Positions 1 to 7,909 of a DNA stretch of 64,000 nucleotides are shown piece after piece; position 1 is the first letter of the stretch, and the number at the start of each line of letters is the position of its first letter. Position numbers and translations under genes: made by a program. A model generated the notes under the pieces. That model had not been told where the DNA came from. It searched no databases and saw nothing but the letters and a program-made list of their open reading frames with translations. This DNA is from CALMEH01 sp031409875 (GTDB lineage: Bacteria; Acidobacteriota; Blastocatellia; Pyrinomonadales; Pyrinomonadaceae), in assembly GCA_031409875.1 (NCBI GenBank), contig JANNYB010000015.1, positions 1 to 64,000 of the forward strand, given 5' to 3'.

Positions 1-34
1 GACGTTAAAACGCCCTTCATCACAACTGTCGCAA

Positions 35-118
35 TTTAACCACGCCGTGAACGAACGTGGCTAAAACGTGCGAAGCGCACGAAAGCCTGTTAAAACAGGC
101 TAAATCTCCGAAATACAA
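35..118. repeat. Cluster of small hairpins upstream of purS
   Basis: Three short inverted repeats lie in a row: CCACG/CGTGG around 40-60, CGTGCG/CGCACG around 67-81 and AGCCTGTT/AACAGGCT around 85-103. They resemble the many intergenic palindromes elsewhere in the window. The stretch 1-157 has no gene I can support; a transcript entering from outside the window may end here. Confidence 0.5.
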
Positions 119-157
119 TATTTATTTTGGAAAGTTGTCTATTATTAATCTGAAATT

Positions 158-400
158 ATGAAAGCAAAAGTTTATGTTACGTTAAAACCGAGTGTGCTTG
201 ACCCGCAGGGAAAAGCGATTCATCATTCGGTCGAACTGCTCGGATTCGATAAAATAAACGAAATCCGACAAGGAAAATATTTTGAAATCGCGCTCGACGG
301 CGAACTTTCCGAAGCAGATGCAAAATCTGCGGCGGAAAAAATCGCCAAAGACGTTTTGGCTAATCCCGTAATTGAAGATTATCGGGTGGAGATAGTTTGA
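158..400 (+). CDS. purS: Phosphoribosylformylglycinamidine synthase subunit PurS
   Basis: PurS is the small structural subunit of the three-part FGAM synthase (PurS-PurQ-PurL), which converts FGAR plus glutamine to FGAM in cytoplasmic purine synthesis. The 80-residue length is normal. It starts MKAKVYVTLKPSVLDPQG, the family's opening strand, and keeps the GKAIHHSVELLGF segment and the acidic C-terminal helix. purQ follows 69 bases downstream on the same strand, which confirms the assignment; purL is not in the window. The gap to purQ is filled by a long heptamer hairpin that may affect coupling of the two genes. Confidence 0.95.
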   Translation: MKAKVYVTLKPSVLDPQGKAIHHSVELLGFDKINEIRQGKYFEIALDGELSEADAKSAAEKIAKDVLANPVIEDYRVEIV

Positions 401-465
401 TAGTGGTAAGTGGTAAGTGGTAAGTGAAAAAAAACTTACCACTCACCACTTACCACTTACCACTA
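401..465. repeat. Heptamer-repeat hairpin between purS and purQ
   Basis: The arms are built from tandem copies of the heptamer TTACCAC and its complement. Left arm 401-426 and right arm 440-465 pair over 26 bp with one mismatch, around an A-rich loop. It begins 1 base after the purS stop and ends 4 bases before the purQ ATG, so any purQ ribosome site would lie inside the hairpin. Confidence 0.85.
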
Positions 466-469
466 ATTT

Positions 470-1171
470 ATGAAATTCGGAGTAATAGTTTTTCCCGGCT
501 CGAATTGCGATCACGATGCTTATCACGTTATTTCAAAGCACGTCGGACAGCCGGTTGATTTTATCTGGCATAAGCAGACGGATTTGAGCGAATATGATGC
601 CGTTATCGTTCCGGGCGGTTTTTCTTACGGCGATTATTTGCGTTGCGGCGCGTTGGCAAAATTTTCGCCTGTGATGAACGCGGTGAAAGATTTTGCGGCG
701 CAAGGAAAATTCGTTTTCGGCATTTGCAACGGTTTTCAGATTCTTTGCGAAGCCGGATTATTGCCCGGCGCACTGATTCGCAACGAAAATCTGCATTTTA
801 TTTGCAAGCACATTAATTTGAAAGTCGAAAACGCGCACACGTCTTTTACGAGCGAAATCGAAGCGGAAAAAGTTCTTTCGATTCCGATTGCTCACGCCGA
901 AGGCAATTACGTCTGCGACGACGAAACTTTTCATCAGCTTGAAAAAAATAATCAAATTGTTTTTAGATATTGCGACGACACAGGCGAAATCACCGACGAA
1001 GCAAACCCGAACGGCGCACGTTCAAACATCGCCGGAATCTGCAACGAAAACAGAAATGTTTTAGGAATGATGCCGCATCCCGAACGCGCTTGTGAAGGGC
1101 TTTTAGGCTCAAACGACGGACGCGGGGTTTTCAGATCTTTGGCGAAAGCGGTCGAGAACGCGAGAAAGTGA
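470..1171 (+). CDS. purQ: Phosphoribosylformylglycinamidine synthase subunit PurQ
   Basis: PurQ is the class I glutamine amidotransferase subunit of FGAM synthase; it releases ammonia from glutamine for PurL. The 233-residue length fits the family. The nucleophile elbow FGICNGFQ places the catalytic Cys at about residue 86, and MPHPERACEG supplies His203 and Glu205 of the triad. The N-terminus MKFGVIVFPGSNCDHD is typical. It is in one transcription unit with purS. The last codons (AVENARK) run into a downstream repeat of GAGAAAGT-like units, so the palindrome appears to have supplied the C-terminal end. Confidence 0.96.
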   Translation: MKFGVIVFPGSNCDHDAYHVISKHVGQPVDFIWHKQTDLSEYDAVIVPGGFSYGDYLRCGALAKFSPVMNAVKDFAAQGKFVFGICNGFQILCEAGLLPGALIRNENLHFICKHINLKVENAHTSFTSEIEAEKVLSIPIAHAEGNYVCDDETFHQLEKNNQIVFRYCDDTGEITDEANPNGARSNIAGICNENRNVLGMMPHPERACEGLLGSNDGRGVFRSLAKAVENARK

Positions 1172-1309
1172 GAAAGTGAGAAAGCGAGAAAGTGAGATTA
1201 TTGAATAACTGTCAGCGTTTAAATTCTAGTTATCTGATTTAACGCGATGAAGCTAATAATTATTCAACCATCTCCCCTTCTCACTTTCTCGCTTTCTCCC
1301 CTTCTTCCT
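1151..1309. repeat. Inverted repeat with GAGAAAGT-type tandem arms after purQ
   Basis: The left arm, from inside the purQ 3' end to about 1198, has GAGAAAGTGAGAAAGCGAG-type units; the right arm, about 1271-1309, is the inverse (CTCACTTTCTCGCTTTCTC). The spacer is about 70 bases. It fills the gap between purQ and the convergent gene ending at 1316 and could serve as a bidirectional 3' structure. Confidence 0.75.
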
Positions 1310-1315
1310 CCAAGT

Positions 1316-2047
1316 CTATCGCCAGAATATCTCTAATTGATAATCTTTCGCGCCGCCGTCATTGTCAATAACATCAATGACTGCGGTGAAATCATTGTCG
1401 CGGCTTGGCTGTTGGACGATTTGAACTGTGCCGCGTCCTTTTGTTTTAGTCACGCCGACGACAACATTTCGGCGCGGAAGCGTATTTGCAAAACTCGAAG
1501 TTCCTTCGCCGTAAGAATTTCCCGACATTGTCGTAACCGTCATCGAATTCCCGCGAATTTCAAGGCGAACTCTCGTATCAACCATTCCGCGCCAAAATGC
1601 ACGTCCCAAGATTGGCGAAGTATTATCGTTATTTCCGCCGCCGCCGCCGCCCGAATTTGAATTTCCGAGTTCGCGGTTAATGTCGGCAATCGTTGTTTGC
1701 ACATCGCGCCACAAATAGGAATTTGGCGCACGACGCGCTAAATCGGACAAAATCGCGCCCGCATCGCGCAATTCCGAAGCGCGGCGACCATCACGATACA
1801 TCTGTTGGAAAAATCCTGCGCTGGCATCCAATTGTTGCGCTAAAAACGCCGCATCCAAATCGGCGCGTGTGTTTGAACCGGCGCGGCTGATATTTTCGGA
1901 AGTTTGATCAGCCAAATCAACCGTTTGACGTTTTAATTGATTGATTTGATTCTCCAATCTCGTTGAAGTATAACGCTCTTCTTGTGCCGAAACCGCAAAA
2001 CTCAAAGCTAAAAGGGAAAGTAGTGTAAATAAAATGTGTTTTTTCAT
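1316..2047 (-). CDS. Secreted protein of unknown function with Gly-rich linker
   Basis: The product has 243 residues and a clear signal peptide (MKKHILFTLLSLLALSFAVSAQ), so it is exported. The mature N-terminal part (about 25-130) is helical and Arg/Asp-rich. A Gly/Asn-rich linker (NSNSGGGGGG, about 131-142) leads to a C-terminal beta-rich segment (about 148-243) with alternating hydrophobic and polar residues, probably a small beta-barrel or sandwich. I do not recognise a named family. A purine-rich ribosome site (AGGAG) precedes the ATG, which supports the start. It is a single gene, with purQ convergent and a MITE on the other side. Confidence 0.8.
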   Translation of the reverse strand: MKKHILFTLLSLLALSFAVSAQEERYTSTRLENQINQLKRQTVDLADQTSENISRAGSNTRADLDAAFLAQQLDASAGFFQQMYRDGRRASELRDAGAILSDLARRAPNSYLWRDVQTTIADINRELGNSNSGGGGGGNNDNTSPILGRAFWRGMVDTRVRLEIRGNSMTVTTMSGNSYGEGTSSFANTLPRRNVVVGVTKTKGRGTVQIVQQPSRDNDFTAVIDVIDNDGGAKDYQLEIFWR

Positions 2048-2161
2048 AAATTGTCTCCTAATTTTTTGGGGAAAGACAAACGCTCTTTTTGAAGACAGAT
2101 TTTTGGTTCGCGTTTGCCGAATAATTTAGGATTTAGGAATTATTACTCAAGATTTAAACCT

Positions 2162-2377
2162 TAAATCTTACATTACTGAGCGGCACGGAAATTGATAGGA
2201 CAAATCAATGACTGCCACGTTTTCGGTTTATTCCGTGTTTTCTGTGTTTTCAGTGGATAGATTTATTTTTCTATCCACTGAAAACACAGAAGACACAGAA
2301 AATACTTGATTAAGTTGCTCATAATAAGCGATTTTTCAACTATGCAATTTTCAGACCGCTCAGTAATGTAAATCTTA
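2162..2377. mobile_element. MITE copy 1 (198 bp, 2171-2368) with 9-bp target duplication
   Basis: The element begins CATTACTGAGCGG and ends with the exact inverse. An inner palindrome around TATCCACTGAAAACACAG lies at its centre. The flanks 2162-2170 and 2369-2377 are both TAAATCTTA, a perfect 9-bp target-site duplication. It encodes no transposase, so it is non-autonomous. The right duplication contains the TAA stop of the sugar kinase gene, so the insertion left that reading frame intact. Homologous copies are at 9353-9550 and 51332-51517. Confidence 0.9.
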
Positions 2378-3382
2378 AATTTCATTGACTGTCAATCCTT
2401 CATTGCAAAGCCGCCAATCCAAAACTTCCGCGCCCGCTTCTTCCGCCAGAGCCGTTTCGACTTGTTTTTTAGCATCTTCTTCGCAGAAAAAAGCGATACA
2501 GCCGCCGCCGCCCGCGCCGCAAACTTTGGCGGCAATCGCGCCGTTGTTTAAGGCTTTGTCAATCAACAAATCCATCTGCGGCGTAGTAATATTCGGCGAA
2601 AGTTTTTTACGTTGCGGGAAAGATTCGCTCATAATTTCGCCAACCGCCGTCCAATCGCTTTTCAATAATGCTTCGCGTAAATTTAATGAAGTATCACGAA
2701 TTCCTTCAAAAATATTGAAAATTTCGCGGTCGCCGTCAATATGATTTTTGGTGATTTCCCAATTATTCGTGCCGGAATTTCGCGGCTCGCCTGTGTAGAT
2801 GACGACGATGCGTTTTTGCAGAGTTTCGGTGTCAATCGCAAGTGCTTCGCGTTCCATTCCGTCGGGGCGAAAATGAATCGCGGAAACGCCGCCGAATTGC
2901 GCCGAATAATAATCTTGAAAACCCGTCGGAACTTTGATCACCTGACATTCGACCGCCGCCGCAATCGGAATAAATCTTTCCGGCGCGTAACGGTTTCCGA
3001 CTAATTTATTCAACGCGCCGATGCACGCAATATTCAAAGTCGAAGAACCGGCAAGCCCTGCGCCTGCGGGAGCTTTCGATTCGGTCGTCATATTAAATCC
3101 GGTTTCGGGTTTGAAAAAATAGACGAGTTTTGAAAGTAATTCAAGACGCGGTTCGTCCTTCAAATCGCCGAAATTATCAAGCGACGTTTCAAATTCCACG
3201 TCGCGGTCAATTGATTTAAGAACGATTTTGTCGTCGGTGCGTGTTTCGATGCGGCAATGCGCCAACAGCGAAACGGCGAAATTTACGGTTGCCGCATTCT
3301 CGTGAAACAAAAAAAGCGGCGGAATATCAATAGTTCCGCCCGCAAGGTCAACTCGCGTCGGCGCAGATGATTCGATTATCAC
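2375..3382 (-). CDS. GHMP-family sugar kinase (heptose/fucose-type)
   Basis: This is an ATP-dependent small-molecule kinase of the galactokinase/homoserine/mevalonate/phosphomevalonate superfamily, 335 residues. It has the N-terminal substrate segment APTRVDLAGGTIDIPP, the ATP-binding motif PAGAGLAGSSTLN at residues 105-117 and the C-terminal glycine motif CGAGGGG at about 288-294. The closest groups I can name are D-glycero-D-manno-heptose 7-phosphate kinases and fucose-type kinases, which would serve surface-glycan nucleotide sugar supply; the substrate is inference. No sugar-pathway partner lies next to it. Its stop codon overlaps the target duplication of MITE copy 1. Confidence 0.85.
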   Translation of the reverse strand: MIIESSAPTRVDLAGGTIDIPPLFLFHENAATVNFAVSLLAHCRIETRTDDKIVLKSIDRDVEFETSLDNFGDLKDEPRLELLSKLVYFFKPETGFNMTTESKAPAGAGLAGSSTLNIACIGALNKLVGNRYAPERFIPIAAAVECQVIKVPTGFQDYYSAQFGGVSAIHFRPDGMEREALAIDTETLQKRIVVIYTGEPRNSGTNNWEITKNHIDGDREIFNIFEGIRDTSLNLREALLKSDWTAVGEIMSESFPQRKKLSPNITTPQMDLLIDKALNNGAIAAKVCGAGGGGCIAFFCEEDAKKQVETALAEEAGAEVLDWRLCNEGLTVNEI

Positions 3383-3477
3383 TAAATTTTTCCTCTATGA
3401 ATTGGTATCAGATTTTTTTATTAAAACGAAAAAATATATTAACTTAACTTAATCAAAGTTGCCAACCGAAAAGATTT

Positions 3478-3573
3478 AACCGCGAAAGACGCGAAAGGGC
3501 GCGAAAAAAAGACAGAGAAATAATATCTTGAAAAAATAAAAATTATTCGCGGGTTTTCGCGTCTTTCGCGGTT
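3478..3573. repeat. Palindrome with CGCGAAAGA-type arms
   Basis: The left arm AACCGCGAAAGACGCGAAA (from 3478) and the right arm TTTCGCGTCTTTCGCGGTT (to 3573) are near-perfect inverses around an A/T-rich loop. It sits between the kinase start and the DedA gene stop, both minus strand, so it may form the 3' end of the DedA transcript. Structurally similar palindromes lie at 13283-13370, 22944-23027 and 58941-59027. Confidence 0.8.
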
Positions 3574-3584
3574 GAAAAAAAAAT

Positions 3585-4337
3585 CTAACTTTTTGCGGCT
3601 TTTGAGTTTTCTTTTTTCTCTTCTGCAGGTTTTTCTTCGCGGTCTGGCGGCGAAGTCAAGTGCAGACGTTCGCCCAAATCGTGTAATTTTTCGCCGGCGG
3701 CTTCTTCGATATTGTGAATTTTTTTCTCGATTTTATGCAATGTTTCCGGCGCAACTTCCTCGACTTTTTCGGAAAGCCAATAACGCTCGACAACATAAAA
3801 CAGCACAACGCCGACCAAAACAATAATAAAAAGCGCGACGCTGAACCGCTTGACATCGCCGAGAAGTCCGCTAACTGCGCCGCTGAAAAAATAACCTGCG
3901 CCCGCCAAAACGAAAACCCACAAAAAACAACTTATCGCATCAAGCATCAAAAAACGCCAATAAGGCATTTTGCCGATGCCGTAAAAAATGCAGATTCCGG
4001 CGCGGATGCCGTAAATATATTTTGAAATAATAATCGCAAAACCGCCGAATTTATCAATTAAACGCTCGATGCGCGGACGCGCCATCTGATAAAAACTATG
4101 ACTTTTAACGCGATTGCGAAAAACGCGCCCGATAAGATACGCGACATTATCGCCGAACATTCCGCCGAGCGTTCCGGCGATTAAAACCTTCAGAAAAGAA
4201 TATTCTCCGAAAAAACCGCTGTGCGCCGTTACGCCGGAAATCAGCAAGGTCATATCGCCCTCGACGGTGCAGAGCGCAAAAACCGCGTAGATGCCGTATT
4301 GTTCAATAATTTGTGAAAGCTGATCCATAAAAATCAA
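3585..4337 (-). CDS. DedA / SNARE-associated family inner membrane protein
   Basis: This is a DedA-family integral membrane protein (PF09335 type), 250 residues. Several hydrophobic segments span about residues 10-185, with the family signature GMFGDNVAYLIGRVFRNRV and the conserved YGIRAGICIFYGIGKMP loop. DedA proteins are linked to lipid-carrier recycling and membrane homeostasis. The last 60 residues form a charged Glu/Lys-rich cytoplasmic tail, longer than in typical members. The start could be a few residues later (MDQLSQIIEQYG at residue 4) without changing the interpretation. Confidence 0.88.
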   Translation of the reverse strand: MIFMDQLSQIIEQYGIYAVFALCTVEGDMTLLISGVTAHSGFFGEYSFLKVLIAGTLGGMFGDNVAYLIGRVFRNRVKSHSFYQMARPRIERLIDKFGGFAIIISKYIYGIRAGICIFYGIGKMPYWRFLMLDAISCFLWVFVLAGAGYFFSGAVSGLLGDVKRFSVALFIIVLVGVVLFYVVERYWLSEKVEEVAPETLHKIEKKIHNIEEAAGEKLHDLGERLHLTSPPDREEKPAEEKKENSKAAKS

Positions 4338-4852
4338 GAAAAGGAAGTTCTCTATTCAAACGGAAACTTTCAAAAGATTACGCTTTCTGCGCCGTTTGAG
4401 TCAAAGGCAAAACTAACTGATTAGCCGAAAGATATGGGGAAACCGCGTGTAAAAGTGAGTTTGTAAAAACAAAAACTGCCGAATCTTGAAGCTCCGCGAG
4501 TTTTTATTTTACATTGATTTCAAATAAAAGACCTTCATCCACAAATAATTCCAAAACTTTCAAAGTTTAAATTTGAAGACACTATGCCCAAAAGAAATTG
4601 AATTGCGAAAAACAGTGAGCCGGAAAAAGTCCGACACGCTTTAGCTTGTCGCTTCAAGTTTGGCAAGAAGGACGGTTAGGCGATTCGACAAGCTAAAGCG
4701 TGTCGGACTTTTTAATCAAACATTTTTGCAAACTAATTTCTGTTGAGTATAGTTTAACGGCAAAGAAGGTTTCGTGTTTTTAAATTGTTTGCGATAATAA
4801 ATCTACGGCTTTGTTTTGCAAAAAACTATTGTTTTGAGTGTCTATAAAAAGT
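4338..4852. other. Intergenic region with one hairpin and no gene seen
   Basis: The 515 bases lie between the divergent starts of the DedA gene and the unknown gene at 4853. It is A/T-rich and must hold both promoters. I found no credible open frame; the only clear structure is the 28-bp-stem hairpin at 4624-4713. Confidence 0.5.
4624..4713. repeat. Hairpin with 28-bp perfect stem (GTCCGACACGCTTTAGC family)
   Basis: Arms 4624-4651 and 4686-4713 are perfect inverses, starting and ending in A5/T5, with a 34-base loop. Related copies lie at 60975-61094 and, inside a broken gene, at 61765-61834. The T-run after the stem would allow it to act as a terminator on either strand. Confidence 0.9.
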
Positions 4853-5587
4853 ATGAACCGAAAGTCCACACCGATTTTTATTGATTTTGGTAACGAAGAT
4901 GACCCGACTTCGATAAAAGGTCGCGCCCGCCAACACGAACAACATCGTGAGCGAACCGTCGTTTCAATTTTTGCACATTTATATTTAATGTCGGCAACGG
5001 AGATTTTGCCGGTCAATCGGTCAGTTGCGGCGGAACGCGCTCATTGGCAGGATTTTAGCGGTTCGGATGCCGCCGGAACACAAGCCGCGCATTGCGTTCC
5101 CTGTCAACTGAAAATCAACGGTCGTCGCCCCGAACAATACGTCAGAAAATACGATAATAAAGTGAGCGACGAAATTATCGGGCTTTTCGGTAAAACCAAT
5201 CCGTTTCTGCCCGCAATTTTCAATAAATGCGATTCACGCTGTGAAGCAAACGGTTTGGTTGATGCTTTTTGGGACGCGGCAATCAAAGCCGTTGATTTCG
5301 GTATGTGCAAAAGTTTGAAGATAAAAGATGTAACCAGCCATATCCGCAATGCCTTCGGTCTTTATTCGGTCGAAGCGAAAGTTTCATTCGATTATGTCTA
5401 TCAGCTTTACGAAATTGACCGCACACGCGCCGCAACCTTCGGCAAAACCGCCGAAATGAACGAAGCCAAAACCAAAAAAGTCATCATCCAACACTACCGC
5501 CGCGAACTCGCCAGCCCGGTTGCGATGGAAGATGTCGTCCGCTTCGGAGAAATTGAGGAATTGATTAATGTTTATAAGGCTTTTTAG
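4853..5587 (+). CDS. Conserved-looking protein of unknown function
   Basis: The product has about 244 residues, no signal peptide and no membrane segment, so it is probably cytoplasmic. I do not recognise the family. Visible features are an N-terminal charged stretch (KGRARQHEQHRERT), two Cys pairs that could bind metal (HCVPC and KCDSRC) and a mixed-charge helical C-terminal half. ATG at 4853 was chosen over a GTG at 4838; neither has a strong ribosome site. The TAG stop (5585-5587) is also the first bases of the palindrome that fills the gap to asd, which is convergent. Confidence 0.72.
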   Translation: MNRKSTPIFIDFGNEDDPTSIKGRARQHEQHRERTVVSIFAHLYLMSATEILPVNRSVAAERAHWQDFSGSDAAGTQAAHCVPCQLKINGRRPEQYVRKYDNKVSDEIIGLFGKTNPFLPAIFNKCDSRCEANGLVDAFWDAAIKAVDFGMCKSLKIKDVTSHIRNAFGLYSVEAKVSFDYVYQLYEIDRTRAATFGKTAEMNEAKTKKVIIQHYRRELASPVAMEDVVRFGEIEELINVYKAF

Positions 5588-5720
5588 TTTTGAGTCCCGC
5601 CTTCAGGCGGCAAACCACGAGCGAAGCGAGGTGGTTTTTGATAAAACAACTTTTTCGGAAATCAAATGAAATCCGCTTCGCTTCGCTGGCGGATGCCGCC
5701 TGAAGGCGGGACTCAAAACT
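5585..5720. repeat. Palindrome, GAGTCCCGCC family, stop codon to stop codon
   Basis: The arms AGTTTTGAGTCCCGCC (5585 on) and GGCGGGACTCAAAACT (to 5720) enclose smaller hairpins. It fills exactly the gap between two convergent genes, beginning in the TAG of one and ending one base before the stop of asd. Copies of the same family are at 21589-21729 and 60136-60219. It probably acts as a bidirectional terminator. Confidence 0.88.
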
Positions 5721-6761
5721 TTAAATAATACGTTTATCAATCAATAATTCTGCATTCAAAACCGCCGAACCAGCCGCGCCGCGAACGGTGTTGTGGCTGA
5801 GAGAGACAAAGCGGTAATCAAAAATATTGTCTGGAAAAAGTCTGCCGACGGTGATTGTCATTCCGTTGCCGTTTTCGCGGTCGAGACGCGGTTGTGGGCG
5901 CGAAGGTTCTTCGCAAACGTCTATGAATTTCGGCGGCGACGAATGAAGATTCAACGTCGGAAAACTTTGCATCGCTTCCATCACGTCTTCGAGCGTCGAA
6001 GTTTGTTTTAATTTAACTCTGACCGAAGCCGTGTGTCCGTCCAAAACATTGACGCGAAAACATTGCGCCGACACCGTAAAATCTGCTTTTTCGATTGATT
6101 CGCCGTTAAAATTGCCGATGATTTTCTGCGCTTCGGTTTCGACTTTCGGTTCTTCGCCGGCGATATATGGCATCACGTTGTCAATAATATCGAACGCCGA
6201 AACGCCCGGATAACCTGCGCCGGAAATCGCTTGCAACGTCGTTACGAAAACCGATTCGATGCCGTATTTTCTGTGCAAAGCGGCAAGCGGCGGCGCAAAA
6301 CTCATCACCGCACAATTCGGATTTGTAACGATAAAACCTTTGTCGAAGCCGCGTTTGCGCCGTTGAATTTCAATCAAACCGAGATGATCGGCGTTGATTT
6401 CGGGAATCAAAAGCGGAACGTCTTCGTCCATTCGATACGACGACGAATTGCTAATCACCGGATAACCGGCACGCGCAAAAACGTCTTCGGTTTCACGCGC
6501 CACGTTCGACGGCAAGCTCGAAAAAACAAGGTCGCAATCAAGCGGCGGTTCAATCGGTTGAACCGTAATTTCCTTCACATAATCCGGCATCGCGCCCGCG
6601 AGTTTCCACGCGCACGCCTCGCCGAAAGTTTTTCCCGCCGAACGGTCAGAAGCCGCCAGCGCGGTTATTTCAAACTGCGGATGATTTTCCAAAAGTTGAA
6701 CGAATCGTTGCCCGACCGTTCCCGTTGCGCCCAAAATTCCGACTTTGTATCTTCTGCTCAT
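5721..6761 (-). CDS. asd: Aspartate-semialdehyde dehydrogenase, archaeal/fungal type
   Basis: This enzyme reduces L-aspartyl-4-phosphate to L-aspartate semialdehyde with NADPH in the Lys/Thr/Met/DAP pathway. It has 346 residues: a Rossmann motif GILGATGTVGQRFVQLL at 8-24, the active-site TNPNC with Cys150, and ISGAGYPG downstream. The layout matches the archaeal/fungal branch (TIGR00978-like) rather than the common bacterial Asd. The start at 6761 (MSRRYKVG) was chosen because a longer frame would run 58 residues upstream through a hairpin and into the preceding gene. Confidence 0.93.
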   Translation of the reverse strand: MSRRYKVGILGATGTVGQRFVQLLENHPQFEITALAASDRSAGKTFGEACAWKLAGAMPDYVKEITVQPIEPPLDCDLVFSSLPSNVARETEDVFARAGYPVISNSSSYRMDEDVPLLIPEINADHLGLIEIQRRKRGFDKGFIVTNPNCAVMSFAPPLAALHRKYGIESVFVTTLQAISGAGYPGVSAFDIIDNVMPYIAGEEPKVETEAQKIIGNFNGESIEKADFTVSAQCFRVNVLDGHTASVRVKLKQTSTLEDVMEAMQSFPTLNLHSSPPKFIDVCEEPSRPQPRLDRENGNGMTITVGRLFPDNIFDYRFVSLSHNTVRGAAGSAVLNAELLIDKRII

Positions 6762-6792
6762 AGAAGAAAAAAGTTTAATTGACGTTTGCCAA

Positions 6793-6838
6793 AAAGAAAA
6801 GCGCGGCGACACGAAATTTCTCCGTCCGCCGCGTTTTT
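6793..6838. terminator. Rho-independent terminator after the 6865-7209 gene
   Basis: Stem GCGCGGCG/CGCCGCG (6801-6833) with an 18-base loop is followed on the minus strand by a T-rich tract, and on the plus strand by T6. It would end the minus-strand transcript of the small lipoprotein gene before asd. Confidence 0.7.
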
Positions 6839-6864
6839 TGGAGTCTAAACGCTTCCCGATTTCT

Positions 6865-7209
6865 TTATTGCCTGATGAGTTTATGTTTAGTTTTGCTTTC
6901 ATTCTCTGTGTTGATTGTGTTGTCATTGTCCGCAAAACTTATTTTCATCTTCATCTTCTCATCTTTCATTTCGACTTCTAATGTTTCGTTATCTATAAAA
7001 CGATATTTTTCTTTTTTCTCCGGCAAATCTTTCCGCGTGGTTATCAATTCACCGCTTTCGGTAAAGTTATAAATAAAATTTTTATCACCTTCAAACGCCC
7101 ATTTGCCGATAATTTTCTGCTTTGCACTTTTTCCGCAACCCGCAAAGGCAAACAGCATTGCAACCGCAACGATTAAACTTAAAAACCTTCCGCTTGATTT
7201 TGAATTCAT
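6865..7209 (-). CDS. Small lipoprotein of unknown function
   Basis: The product has 114 residues. A lipoprotein signal (MNSKSSGRFLSLIVAVAMLF then AFAGCG) puts the lipidated Cys at about 25. The mature part, IIGKWAFEGDKNFIYNFTESG then YRFIDNETLEVEM, has the repeating short beta strands of small lipocalin-like lipoproteins (GKW near the start), a resemblance only. An AGGAG ribosome site lies before the ATG. It is 30 bases downstream of the 7240-7758 gene on the same strand and may be co-transcribed from the promoter at about 7812-7841. Confidence 0.8.
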   Translation of the reverse strand: MNSKSSGRFLSLIVAVAMLFAFAGCGKSAKQKIIGKWAFEGDKNFIYNFTESGELITTRKDLPEKKEKYRFIDNETLEVEMKDEKMKMKISFADNDNTINTENESKTKHKLIRQ

Positions 7210-7239
7210 TTTCTTCTCCTATATCTTTTGACTCGTTAT

Positions 7240-7758
7240 TTAACGCTCTGACTGCGTCGTTTCCGAATGCCGATTTATGTCCGAAAGCGAGTCAAAAAAT
7301 ATATTGTCCGCATCTATTTTACCAAGCCAATGCGGGTCTTCGCTTTCAACAATCGTCATGCTTTTAATTTTCGGAATAAGTTTATATTCGGGCGCAGTTG
7401 CCGAGCCGCGAACCGGCTCGCCGATTTTGGCATCTTTCATATAATAATATTCAAAAAAGAGGTTAAAATAGCCAAGTTTTACTCCCTGAGCGTCCTTCCA
7501 GGTGACATCAAACCAGGTTGGAACCTTCTGTTGTTTTTTCTTGGCTGTAACATAGAATTTTCCAATGCCGCCGGAAGCATAGTCATATTCATAATCTACA
7601 ATCTCGTAATATTCCTCCATCGCCGAAAAGTCCGGCTTCGGAAACTTTGCGGTTACGCTTTTCTGCGCCAAAGCCGAAGATGTTGCGCCCAACGTGATAA
7701 CGGTTGTGATTGTCAAAAGCAGTAATGACTGCAAGAGTTTGTTGATTTGTTTTTTCAT
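7240..7758 (-). CDS. Secreted protein of unknown function
   Basis: The product has 172 residues with a signal peptide ending ...GATSSALAQ (about residue 32). The mature part is rich in Tyr, Lys and Asp (DFSAMEEYYEIVDYEYDY) and looks beta-rich; no named family is recognised. A strong ribosome site (AGGAGA) precedes the ATG. The promoter-like pair TGAGCC-16 nt-TCGCATTA lies 54-83 bases upstream, the same pattern found before the zinc-ribbon gene and, in variant form, before three other exported-protein genes. Confidence 0.8.
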   Translation of the reverse strand: MKKQINKLLQSLLLLTITTVITLGATSSALAQKSVTAKFPKPDFSAMEEYYEIVDYEYDYASGGIGKFYVTAKKKQQKVPTWFDVTWKDAQGVKLGYFNLFFEYYYMKDAKIGEPVRGSATAPEYKLIPKIKSMTIVESEDPHWLGKIDADNIFFDSLSDINRHSETTQSER

Positions 7759-7811
7759 TTTGTTTCTCCTATTTTCTGTTAATTTTATTTTCTGAAGTTG
7801 TCTTCATTAGG

Positions 7812-7841
7812 TAATGCGACAAAACTCGAAAAAGCGGCTCA
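7812..7841 (-). promoter_or_regulatory. Candidate ECF-type promoter, variant B, site 1
   Basis: Read on the minus strand: TGAGCC (7836-7841), 16 bases, TCGCATTA (7812-7819). It lies 54 bases before the start of the 7240-7758 gene. The near-identical sequence at 9286-9315 and the three variant A sites keep the same 16-base spacing. Confidence 0.6.
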
Positions 7842-7909
7842 AAAATTTGTCGAAACTTTGAATTTAATCCGTTGAAATTGATAAATGTTGCGATTAAACT
7901 GTTTGCTAA

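Noticed and set aside
6762..6935. N-terminal extension of Asd to 6935
   Set aside because: It would pass through a terminator hairpin and overlap the end of the upstream lipoprotein gene; the family N-terminus starts at MSRRYKVG.
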